From Nostoc sp. UHCC 0926 (lineage in GTDB: Bacteria; Cyanobacteriota; Cyanobacteriia; Cyanobacteriales; Nostocaceae), in assembly GCF_028623165.1 (NCBI RefSeq), contig NZ_CP117768.1:1674001-1738000 (forward strand): 64,000 nucleotides of DNA, in the 5' to 3' direction. Positions 37,815-44,644 of the stretch are shown here, piece by piece. The notes beneath the pieces were generated by a model. It ran no database searches. It had not been told where the DNA came from and worked only from the letters and a program-made list of their open reading frames with translations. Numbering within the stretch: position 1 is the stretch's first letter; each line of letters begins with the position of its first letter. A program made the position numbers and the translations under genes.

Positions 37815-37990
37815 ACGATTCCTCAATTTGCAATGCGGCTGTACATGCCGGACTAATCACAACTAGAAATGGCGGACAAGTGAGAATTAGAATTCGTCCG
37901 GGAGCAGGTTCTTACTATGGGACGACTCGTAATGGAGTGAACAGCCGAAACTACGGTAGTTGGGGAGGAAGTTTTATTTTTGTTAGATGA
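37815..37990 (+). pseudogene. LCCL domain C-terminal fragment
   Basis: In frame to the stop at 37990 the sequence reads ADDSSICNAAVHAGLITTRN, then GGQVRIRIRPGAGSYYGTTR and NGVNSRNYGSWGGSFIFV. This is the second half of an LCCL domain (YTDDSSICxAAVHAG...SxRNGVxSxxYGxxxGSFVF). The first half is replaced by GC-rich repeat DNA at 37715-37812. The 89-codon open frame starting at 37721 therefore joins repeat sequence to the domain fragment and is probably not a working gene. LCCL domains occur in secreted proteins. Confidence 0.65.
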
Positions 37991-38204
37991 TGACTATCAG
38001 TAGTTCACTGGAAAATTCCTGTGGCAAACAACGGCTTTGCCTTGGAACATAAAAATCAAATTGTTGAAATGACCCCGTTCATCCTAGCTTTCACAAAGCT
38101 ATTAAACAAAATATAATCAATTTATCTTGCAGTTCTCCAAAATTAAAAATGTTAGTGAGGAAACTTCATCCTCTTAATATCCAACGCCAAAAATCAATGT
38201 TTTT

Positions 38205-38648
38205 TTATTCTCTGGCAATGACAATATCGTTAGACTTAATGACTGCATAAGCTTCTTTTCCTTCAGATAATTCCAACTCTTCTGCGGAAGCTCTGGTGAT
38301 AATAGAGGTTAATTCTACTTTATGAATAATCTCTAGAGTCACCTCACTATTAACTGCTCCATAAATAACTCGTTTAACAACACCTTTAAGAATATTGCGA
38401 GAGCTAACTTTTAGTGATTTCTTTTGAATACTACTTTCTCTCTCAGGCTTTTGAGTGTAAGTATCTTCCTGTTTTTCCTGTTGACTTGGTGGTGAGATTG
38501 GTGCTGGTGAGTGCTGATTGAGACTACGCACGAGTTCCCGCAGAATCTCAGTCTTGGTGCGTTGAGACTGTTCACAAAACTCCTCTAAAATCTTCCGCTC
38601 GTCCTCTGAGGTTTGAAATGTGACCCATCCCTGTTCTTTTCTTGGCAT
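38205..38648 (-). CDS. Ribbon-helix-helix / TOBE (Mop) fusion protein
   Basis: A 147-residue protein. Residues 1-45 (GWVTFQTSEDERKILEEFCE ... TKTEILRELVRSL) look like a ribbon-helix-helix DNA-binding domain. A polar linker rich in Pro, Gln and Ser (about 46-78) follows. Residues about 83-147 form one TOBE/Mop domain (SSRNILKGVVKRVIYGAVNS ... ELTSIITRASAEELELSEGK), the fold that binds molybdate or related oxyanions. The architecture suggests a small oxyanion-responsive transcription factor, analogous in logic to ModE but with an RHH head. A CGACATGTCG palindrome lies 53 bases upstream. No molybdate transporter is adjacent. Confidence 0.75.
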   Translation of the reverse strand: MPRKEQGWVTFQTSEDERKILEEFCEQSQRTKTEILRELVRSLNQHSPAPISPPSQQEKQEDTYTQKPERESSIQKKSLKVSSRNILKGVVKRVIYGAVNSEVTLEIIHKVELTSIITRASAEELELSEGKEAYAVIKSNDIVIARE

Positions 38649-38700
38649 AATAATATTATCAATTTTGGTTATCTTGGTGAAATTCTAGCAAGTATCAATT

Positions 38701-38749
38701 CGACATGTCGTTTTAGTAATAACATTTTTTTTGTCAGGATTTTCGACAT
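38701..38749. promoter_or_regulatory. Putative operator of the RHH-TOBE gene
   Basis: A perfect 10-bp palindrome CGACATGTCG (38701-38710) and a half site CGACAT (38744-38749) lie upstream of the minus-strand start at 38648. RHH proteins bind short palindromes as dimers and often repress themselves. The link is inference. Confidence 0.4.
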
Positions 38750-39000
38750 TTTTAGCGAAAATTAACCAACTAATCTGATACAGATAAGTAGATAAATATT
38801 TTTTTTATAGGTGCAAAATATTTTGTTACTTGAGAATGTCTAACCGTCATTCCATCAATACCAACTATGATGGTATAAGATTCGACTATGGTATTTGTTG
38901 AGATAGCGATGCGTACACAATGGTAATCTGGCAGAAAAAACCAAAAGCGGCGATCGCGTGAGCGCCGTAGGATTATTTAACGTGAGTTCACAGCAGGGGG

Positions 39001-39288
39001 ATGAAACACTTAAAATCGCGTTCTCAAGACCTGCGGAGTTTATTTGAGAACAATATCACCATTGAATACGTGGCAGAACCCCTCAAAGCTATGCCAGCTG
39101 ATGCAGAGGTAACAGAAGTGCTGCATTGGATGCAGGCACAAAATTTTGATGTTATCGGCTTGGTGAACGCTTCCTCAAGTCTGCGGAACAGTTGCGAAAT
39201 CGATTAGCTCACGCCCAAAATTTAGTTAGTGGCTCCTCTTGGACAGAGTTAATTTCTTTAGCAGAGGCGATGGAAACGCTATTTGTAA
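39001..39288 (+). pseudogene. CBS-domain protein with internal deletion
   Basis: The first frame (MKHLKSRSQDLRSLFENNIT ... VTEVLHWMQAQNFDVIGLV) looks like the start of a CBS-domain protein. At about 39160 the homology jumps to another frame reading ERFLKSAEQLRNRLAHAQNL and SSWTELISLAEAMETLF, a typical C-terminal helical segment. The middle appears deleted and the two ends are out of frame. The tail then runs into short repeats. The ancestral function is unknown. Confidence 0.5.
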
Positions 39289-39335
39289 CGACCTGCAATA
39301 CTAATCGCTCAAACCTGCAATCAAGGCATTTTCAA

Positions 39336-39451
39336 ACCAGGATTATTTGCAACTATAATTACGCTTCAGCCAGGATTAATTGCAACTGAGCCAGGATTAA
39401 ATGCAACCAACCTGCAATCATCCGTTTCAACCAGGATTATTTGCAACTATA
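39336..39451. repeat. Array of four CCAGGATTAATTGCAAC-like repeats
   Basis: Four copies of a 17-base motif (CCAGGATTATTTGCAAC or CCAGGATTAATTGCAAC variants) at about 39338, 39370, 39390 and 39431, with related CCTGCAATC words at about 39314 and 39411. Spacing is irregular (20-41 bases), so it is not a CRISPR array. Confidence 0.65.
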
Positions 39452-39484
39452 AATACTTCCATTTTTCTTGCGTTTTCAATCCAC

Positions 39485-39757
39485 TCAAAGCGGCAGCCCT
39501 GCCGCTAGCATTTGTTCCTGTAATTCACGCGATCGCGCTGGGTCGAGTTGTCCGCGAAACAGCAATTTAATTTCAGCAGGTTTAGCATTAAACTGTTCTG
39601 CCAAGCTCCTCACGTCATAACCATGCCGGGTTAAGGTGGGTTCTAAGTCGTCAATTTGCTTAGATAAAACGGACTCAATAATCGCCGTAGTAACAGGTTT
39701 TTCCCCAAAGAGGTATGCAGCCTCGAAAGCGAGTGTCAAATGTTGCTCGATTTGCAA
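39485..39757 (-). pseudogene. ExeA/TniB-like AAA ATPase C-terminal fragment
   Basis: A 90-codon minus-strand frame with no ATG start reads QIEQHLTLAFEAAYLFGEKP, then VLSKQIDDLEPTLTRHGYDV and LLFRGQLDPARSRELQEQML. I recall this from the C-terminus of transposition-associated AAA ATPases (COG3267/ExeA-like) in cyanobacteria. The ATPase core is absent, so this is a remnant of a mobile element. It lies 109 bases beyond the malic enzyme stop (39866). Confidence 0.5.
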
Positions 39758-39865
39758 CCAAAATGGTTTGCTGGTTTTGGCAATTTCCCTATAGGAGATT
39801 GCATAGAAGGATGTACTGTGGGACGGGCGAGACGCTTATCCCACAAGAGTCATTCTTTTAGTTCA

Positions 39866-41257
39866 TTAATTCCGAGCAATACCTTCTTGACGCGCTGCAC
39901 GTTGGACAGCAGCAGCAACAGCAGTGACGACGCGCTCATCAAAGACTGAAGGAATAATATGTTCCCGATCCAAATCTGAAGGTTTGACTAAAGAAGCGAT
40001 CGCACTTGCGGCTTCCAGATACATTGTGGTGGTAATTGCCTGGGCCCGACAATCTAAAGCACCACGGAATACCCCAGGAAAAGCGAGGACGTTATTAATT
40101 TGATTTGGGTAATCACTGCGACCGGTAGCGATCACAGCAACATATTCACTAATTAATTCTGGCTGAATTTCTGGTATCGGATTTGCCATTGCAAACACAA
40201 TTGCATCTTTCGCCATTGAATGCACCATTTCTGGTGTCAAAACTCCCGGTGCGCTGACACCAATAAACACATCTGCCCCTTGCATTGCACCCGCTAACGT
40301 ACCCTGAGCTTTCACGGCAAATTCAAGTTTTTCTTCTGTCAAATCGGTGCGACTAGTAGAGATAATCCCTTTAGAGTCGCACATCCAGATTTTTTCTGCC
40401 CCAGCTTTGGTCAGTAATCGAGCGATCGCCACTCCAGCCGCCCCAGCACCGTTAATCACGATCCTGATTTGGGCCATTGACTTATTTACCAGCTTTAGGG
40501 CATTAAACAACGCGGCCAAGGTGACAATTGCTGTACCGTGCTGGTCATCGTGAAAAACGGGGATATCTAACTCCTGGCGCAATCTCTTTTCAATTTCAAA
40601 GCAGCGAGGTGCAGCGATATCCTCTAAATTCACGCCCCCAAAAACTGGAGCGATATTCTTAACTGTCTGGATAATCTCTTCTGTATCTTGGGTGGCGAGA
40701 CAAATGGGAAAAGCATCTAGCCCAGCAAATTCTTTAAATAGCATTGCTTTGCCTTCCATGACTGGGAGAGATGCTGCTGGGCCAAGATTTCCCAAACCCA
40801 AAACGGCACTACCATCGGTAACAATGGCAACAGTGTTTTGTTTGATGGTTAATTTGTAAACCTCCTCTGGATCTTGAGCGATCGCTGTACAAATTCGACC
40901 GACTCCGGGCGTGTAAGCCATTGCTAGATCGGACACACTTCTTAAGGGAATTCTGCTGGTAATGCTGATTTTGCCCCCGCGATGCAAATTAAAGGTGCGA
41001 TCGTAGACACTGAGTAACTTGATATCTGGCAATGCTTTCACTGCTTGCACAATCGTTTCAGCGTGCTCAGTACTAGCAGCATCCACAGTCAGATCGCGGG
41101 TGGACTCTTTACGGGTTTGCTCGATTAAATCAATTTGACCAAGATTACCGCCAGTGGTGGCGATCGCCTGGGTTATCGACGCCAACATCCCCACACGATT
41201 GGGAATCTGCAAGCGCAGCGTCAAACTAAAACTAGAATTAGGAGTTAGGTTTGCCAT
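39866..41257 (-). CDS. NAD(P)-dependent malic enzyme with N-terminal ACT domain
   Basis: A 463-residue enzyme that oxidatively decarboxylates malate to pyruvate. Residues about 8-85 form an ACT domain (LRLQIPNRVGMLASITQAIA), a likely allosteric amino-acid sensor. The catalytic part begins with the SITSRIPLRSVSDLAMAYTP signature and contains IVTDGSAVLGLGNLGP, MEGKAMLFKEFAGLDAFPIC, FHDDQHGTAIV (metal and substrate binding) and a Rossmann fold INGAGAAGVAIARLL. The ACT fusion is known in cyanobacterial and some bacterial malic enzymes. The ATG at 41257 is well placed. It stands alone, with AT-rich heptamer repeats upstream. Confidence 0.93.
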   Translation of the reverse strand: MANLTPNSSFSLTLRLQIPNRVGMLASITQAIATTGGNLGQIDLIEQTRKESTRDLTVDAASTEHAETIVQAVKALPDIKLLSVYDRTFNLHRGGKISITSRIPLRSVSDLAMAYTPGVGRICTAIAQDPEEVYKLTIKQNTVAIVTDGSAVLGLGNLGPAASLPVMEGKAMLFKEFAGLDAFPICLATQDTEEIIQTVKNIAPVFGGVNLEDIAAPRCFEIEKRLRQELDIPVFHDDQHGTAIVTLAALFNALKLVNKSMAQIRIVINGAGAAGVAIARLLTKAGAEKIWMCDSKGIISTSRTDLTEEKLEFAVKAQGTLAGAMQGADVFIGVSAPGVLTPEMVHSMAKDAIVFAMANPIPEIQPELISEYVAVIATGRSDYPNQINNVLAFPGVFRGALDCRAQAITTTMYLEAASAIASLVKPSDLDREHIIPSVFDERVVTAVAAAVQRAARQEGIARN

Positions 41258-41547
41258 GTTGATTTTGGATTTTAAGTTTTAGATTTTATATTGAATTGAT
41301 ACGAAAACTAAAATCTGAGATTTGTAGTCAGTGGAAACACAATGAATGTAAACTCCTGGGGGAACCCTCAGTAGTTAGTTTACTCACTACTCACAGTTTT
41401 GATAGTTATATTTTATTTATACCAATGCATTTACTAATATAAATGAGTAACAATTTAGTAATTGTACCCAAATACACCAGATATTTTTTTAATATTTTAT
41501 CTGTGTAAATATTTGTATAACTATAGTTTCATCAAAAAAGCGCCCTC
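41258..41547. other. Upstream region of the malic enzyme gene
   Basis: 290 bases with ATTTTGG/ATTTTAG heptamers near 41262-41320 and AT-rich DNA (41400-41530). The malic enzyme promoter must lie here; I cannot point to specific boxes. Confidence 0.4.
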
Positions 41548-41961
41548 TAGACAGAGAGCGTGAATTACAGGCGCGATCGCCAGGGAGACTTAGACAACTC
41601 GTTTGCTCTGCCAAGTTATTTACGCACAGATGCTGCTATCTTCTACAATCAGGGAGGTTTTCGAGCCGCAGTCAAACAATTTTGGATTTTGGATTTTGGA
41701 TTAACCCCGTGCCTCTTGGGTACGGGGCTTGAAGATTTTAGATTTTAGATTATTGAATTTATTCCGCCCACCAGGGGCGGGGCATGAACCGAAGTAATTC
41801 TTGGTTTTTTAATCTAAAATCTAAAATCTAAAATCTAAAATTCGTAGTCAATGTTAGGAATCTGTTTGACGTTGACTTATTTTGAGACTTCCCAGAGCCA
41901 GACGCGTGTTTTCCCAGGTGATCCGTTGACGGTGGTGGGGTCGACTTCCTGGGAATTATAA
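41548..41961 (+). pseudogene. TonB-dependent receptor C-terminus, split by MITE copy 2
   Basis: The plus-strand frame reads YRRDRQGDLDNSFALPSYLR and TDAAIFYNQGGFRAAV, then is interrupted by the element at 41676-41845. Beyond it, codons resume as NVRNLFDVD and, after a one-base insertion, YFETSQSQTRVFPGDPLTVV GSTSWEL with a stop at 41961. Together this is the last about 75 residues of a TonB-dependent siderophore receptor (compare LRTDAAIFY...NLFD in the intact receptor at 44645). The upstream part is missing. This wreck allows the MITE target site to be reconstructed exactly. Confidence 0.75.
41676..41845 (+). mobile_element. AGTCAA-flanked MITE-like element, copy 2
   Basis: A 170-bp element, same orientation as copy 1, between AGTCAA repeats at 41670-41675 and 41846-41851. 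Terminal heptamer inverted repeats and both internal GC hairpins are conserved. Removing the element and one AGTCAA gives GCAGTCAATGTTAGGAATCT, which reads AVNVRNL in frame with the TonB receptor fragment, so AGTCAA is a true target-site duplication here. Confidence 0.85.
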
Positions 41962-41998
41962 AGAAATTTTAGTAGTCAACAGGCGATCGCTAGAAACA

Positions 41999-42031
41999 AG
42001 ATCCCCGACATCTCAAAGATGTCGGGGATCT
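41999..42031. terminator. 15-bp perfect hairpin after the Uma2 gene
   Basis: AGATCCCCGACATCT-CAA-AGATGTCGGGGATCT, 56 bases beyond the stop of the minus-strand Uma2 gene. In that direction a T-rich stretch (TGTTTCT) follows, so it is a plausible intrinsic terminator. Confidence 0.6.
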
Positions 42032-42086
42032 ATCTGTCGCTTTCAATTCTCACAAATGAAATAGAATTGCTATATTTATTAATAAT

Positions 42087-42791
42087 TCAAATCTTAGACT
42101 GTTGTGATAAATGCTGCACAAACTCAACGTGTTCTTTTGAACTCAACCCTTGTTGCAGCACTGCTAAAACTTGCGTCATGTCTCCTGTAACTAGTGAGGT
42201 GACAGCTAACCACAAACCTTGAAATACCCTACTTTTAATCACACCATCTGCATCTGCTACGAGTGGCAAATATTCACCATTTTGCAAACAGAACCAGTCG
42301 AGTTTATTTTCCAAAGTTTGCCAGACGATGTATTCCTGTACTCCATTACGACGGTAGGCGCGTTTTTTGTCGTATAAATCAATAGATGCACTACTGGCTG
42401 CTACTTCTGCTACTAATTCCGGTGCGCCTTCTACGTAATCATCTTCACTGATTTGTGCCTGTCCCCTAGTTGGTTTATCTATCAACAGCAAAACATCAGG
42501 TTGTGGTTCATTGTCCAAATCCAAGCGCACGGTAGCATTGTCGCCTAATGCTACGCCTGGAGTGAAAACTTGATAAACTCCCAACCAGGTAATTAATTGT
42601 CCATGAGGTTGGCCATGACTTCTAAAACGCAGTGGTGATGCCACGTAGACGACTCCTTCAATTAATTCTGCTTTTTTATGGGGCATTGCTGTATAACGAC
42701 GCTCGAATTCGTGGCGGGTTAAGCGATCGCCACTTTCTAAAGGAGGGATAAAAGCGCTATTATTTAAGCCATGTTCCACAGAAGCCGCCAT
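42087..42791 (-). CDS. Uma2 family (DUF820) restriction endonuclease-like protein
   Basis: A 234-residue protein. The ATG at 42791 has GAGGAA upstream and is preferred over the one at 42806. It shows the DUF820/Uma2 pattern: an N-terminal MxxxEFERR..-like helix, AELIEGVVYVASPLRFRSHG, PDVLLLIDKP, APELVAEVAASSASIDLYDK and KKRAYRRNGVQEYIVW, with the PD-(D/E)XK-like Asp, Glu and Lys residues in place. These proteins are very numerous in cyanobacteria and their function is unknown, although the fold suggests nuclease activity. It lies between two siderophore-locus wrecks but is not obviously related to them. Confidence 0.85.
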   Translation of the reverse strand: MAASVEHGLNNSAFIPPLESGDRLTRHEFERRYTAMPHKKAELIEGVVYVASPLRFRSHGQPHGQLITWLGVYQVFTPGVALGDNATVRLDLDNEPQPDVLLLIDKPTRGQAQISEDDYVEGAPELVAEVAASSASIDLYDKKRAYRRNGVQEYIVWQTLENKLDWFCLQNGEYLPLVADADGVIKSRVFQGLWLAVTSLVTGDMTQVLAVLQQGLSSKEHVEFVQHLSQQSKI

Positions 42792-42926
42792 TACCTGATT
42801 CCTCATCCGCAGGAGTGTAGCTTGAATCTAACATAGTGGAGCGCGATGTCTTCCACAAGCCGCCCAGAGGGCATTTACGTAAATGAGAAAATGAGAGCAA
42901 GTAATAAAAATCCTTCTCATTTAACC

Positions 42927-43380
42927 ATGACAATCATCTTTACAGAAGCTGACTTTGATGAACTATGGCTTGAGGGTTTACAAATAGGTAAAATTACCTG
43001 CCAATCCAACGATTCTGAATATATTGAAACGTGGCAGCATGAACTGAAAAAAGGGTTTATTCAAGTCATTGAGTTACGTTCTGGACTCTACTTGCAGATT
43101 AGTAATTATGAAACTCCCAGAATTTGGGGCGAAGAGGGTCAACATTCTGAGTCTTTTCCCTTGACTACGAATTTTAGATTTTAGATTTTAGATTTTAGAT
43201 TAAAAAACCAAGAATTACTTCGGTTCATGCCCCGCCCCTGGTGGGCGGAATAAATTCAATAATCTAAAATCTAAAATCTTCAGAGCCAAGTACCCAAGAG
43301 GCACGGGGTTAATCCAAAATCCAAAATCCAAAATCCAAAATTGCTTGACTTTAGCCTTTATCGTGGCAGGCGGTTGCAGA
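42927..43380 (+). pseudogene. AraC (PchR-like) regulator N-terminus, split by MITE copy 3
   Basis: From MTIIFTEADFDELWLEGLQI, through GFIQVIELRSGLYLQISNYE to HSESFPLT, the frame matches the N-terminal ligand domain of cyanobacterial PchR-like AraC regulators (GYxxEIxLRxGLxLxIxNY...). It is broken by the element at 43167-43344. Removing the element and one TTGACT gives ...ESFPLTLAFIVAG, which continues the domain. After about 43380 repeat DNA takes over and the HTH part is missing. The open frame from 42846 ends inside the element. Confidence 0.7.
43167..43344 (-). mobile_element. AGTCAA-flanked MITE-like element, copy 3 (inverted)
   Basis: A 178-bp element in the opposite orientation to copies 1 and 2, flanked by TTGACT (the complement of AGTCAA) at 43161-43166 and 43345-43350. 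The ends are ACGAATTTTAGATTTTAG and, inverted, GCAATTTTGGATTTTGG. Excision in silico restores the AraC fragment reading frame. Confidence 0.85.
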
Positions 43381-43470
43381 AGGAGACGCTGTTCGCGTTC
43401 GCTTAGAGCAACGCAGGAGCGTCATCCGTAGGGCTTGCTGTAGACATCACTCTCCCTACTAATGGATACT

Positions 43471-43493
43471 ATTTCTCAATAAGTAGTTGAGAG
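43471..43493. promoter_or_regulatory. Inverted TTCTCAA / TTGAGAG motif before the AraC gene
   Basis: ATTTCTCAATAAG followed by TAGTTGAGAG, an inverted pair ending seven bases before the AraC start codon. The same heptamer occurs three times upstream of the TonB receptor gene (44569-44626). It may be the AraC-family regulator's own site, as PchR-type regulators bind heptamer repeats; this is inference. Confidence 0.35.
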
Positions 43494-43500
43494 TATTACC

Positions 43501-44499
43501 ATGACCATTCGTCTAACTGGGACAGAGGACTTTGGGGAATTTTGCCAGGATGTGCAGTTGTTTAATGACTATGAACGAAAAGAACAATTGTCTACTTGGT
43601 TTGGTAAATACAGCTTTCACTGGACTGGGCTTCGCCATAATCTTGGGCTAGGAATTCATGACAATGAGTATTCTCAACCAGTAATTTTTGAGCAAAAACA
43701 CGATGACTCGCCTTTGCTGACATCTAAATTTTTTCTGTCTAGTGGTGTCAGAACTGTTACACCAAATGTGCCCGGAGTCAGTGACGATTATGAAGAAGTT
43801 GCGGGTTATAACTACTTATTTTGCTTGCCTGATGTTAGGGAGTTTGAACATTTTAATGCAAACCAACGCACCCAGTGTATCAGTATTTATTGGTATCCTG
43901 ATTTACTTGACAGTTTCCAGGGAAGCTTTGAAAAGTTGCCTACTTTGCTTGAGCAGTTGAGAGAAAATCCAATAAAAGAGCGCTTCCATCAGCCGTTAGA
44001 AGCAACCACACCTGCAATGTGGTTAGTACTCAAACAAATATTGCAGTGTCCGTTTCGAGAAAAACTTAGACAAATGTATTTAGAAGCAAAAGTGCTAGAA
44101 CTACTGACACTTCAGATTGCACAATGGGGGGAAAATCATCACCTATTGCAGCGATCGCTCCATTTCCGTCCTGATGAAATTGAACGTTTGCATCACGCCA
44201 AAGCTATTTTAAATCAAAGGCTGCCACATCCACCTTCTCTACTAAATTTAGCCAAAGAAATCGGACTCAATGACTTTAAGCTCAAGCGGGGATTTCGAGA
44301 AGTGTTTGGGACTACGGTATTGGGATATGTGCAATCCCTGCGGCTAGAGCAGGCAAAACAGCTACTCCGAGGCACTAATTTGCTGATCGCACAAATTGCT
44401 TATCAAGTGGGATACGAAAGTACCAGTCATTTTAGCTATCTGTTTAAGCGGCAATTTGGCATGACTCCTAGAGAATATCGTCAGCAAAAAGCCTTGTAG
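43501..44499 (+). CDS. AraC family transcriptional regulator (PchR-like)
   Basis: A 332-residue regulator beginning MTIRLTGTEDFGEFCQDVQL. The N-terminal about 215 residues are a sensing domain of the kind found in PchR-like regulators. The C-terminal about 100 residues carry the double helix-turn-helix of AraC/XylS proteins (LLNLAKEIGLNDFKLKRGFR; IAQIAYQVGYESTSHFSYLF, then KRQFGMTPREYRQ). PchR-type regulators activate a siderophore receptor gene when the ferric siderophore is present. The receptor gene follows 145 bases downstream on the same strand, so it is the likely target. Confidence 0.92.
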   Translation: MTIRLTGTEDFGEFCQDVQLFNDYERKEQLSTWFGKYSFHWTGLRHNLGLGIHDNEYSQPVIFEQKHDDSPLLTSKFFLSSGVRTVTPNVPGVSDDYEEVAGYNYLFCLPDVREFEHFNANQRTQCISIYWYPDLLDSFQGSFEKLPTLLEQLRENPIKERFHQPLEATTPAMWLVLKQILQCPFREKLRQMYLEAKVLELLTLQIAQWGENHHLLQRSLHFRPDEIERLHHAKAILNQRLPHPPSLLNLAKEIGLNDFKLKRGFREVFGTTVLGYVQSLRLEQAKQLLRGTNLLIAQIAYQVGYESTSHFSYLFKRQFGMTPREYRQQKAL

Positions 44500-44568
44500 T
44501 CAAAAGGACATCCCGATTCCGATAAAAAAAAATCCGGTTTCAGATATTTGCGCTTACCTGAATTTCGT

Positions 44569-44626
44569 ATTCTCATAAACAGAGTTATATAAAATAATTC
44601 TCAAGTATCGACTCTGTTTTGAGAAA
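44569..44626. promoter_or_regulatory. Repeated TTCTCA motifs upstream of the TonB receptor
   Basis: ATTCTCA at 44569-44575 and 44597-44603 (direct repeats 28 bases apart) and an inverted TTTTGAGAAA at 44617-44626. An AT-rich patch (TTATATAAAATAATT) between them could include a -10 box or a degenerate Fur site. The same heptamer is found before the AraC gene. Confidence 0.35.
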
Positions 44627-44644
44627 TCCGGTTGGGTGTGTGGA

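Noticed and set aside
39336..39451. CRISPR array
   Set aside because: Repeats are only about 17 bases, spacing is irregular and there are no cas genes.
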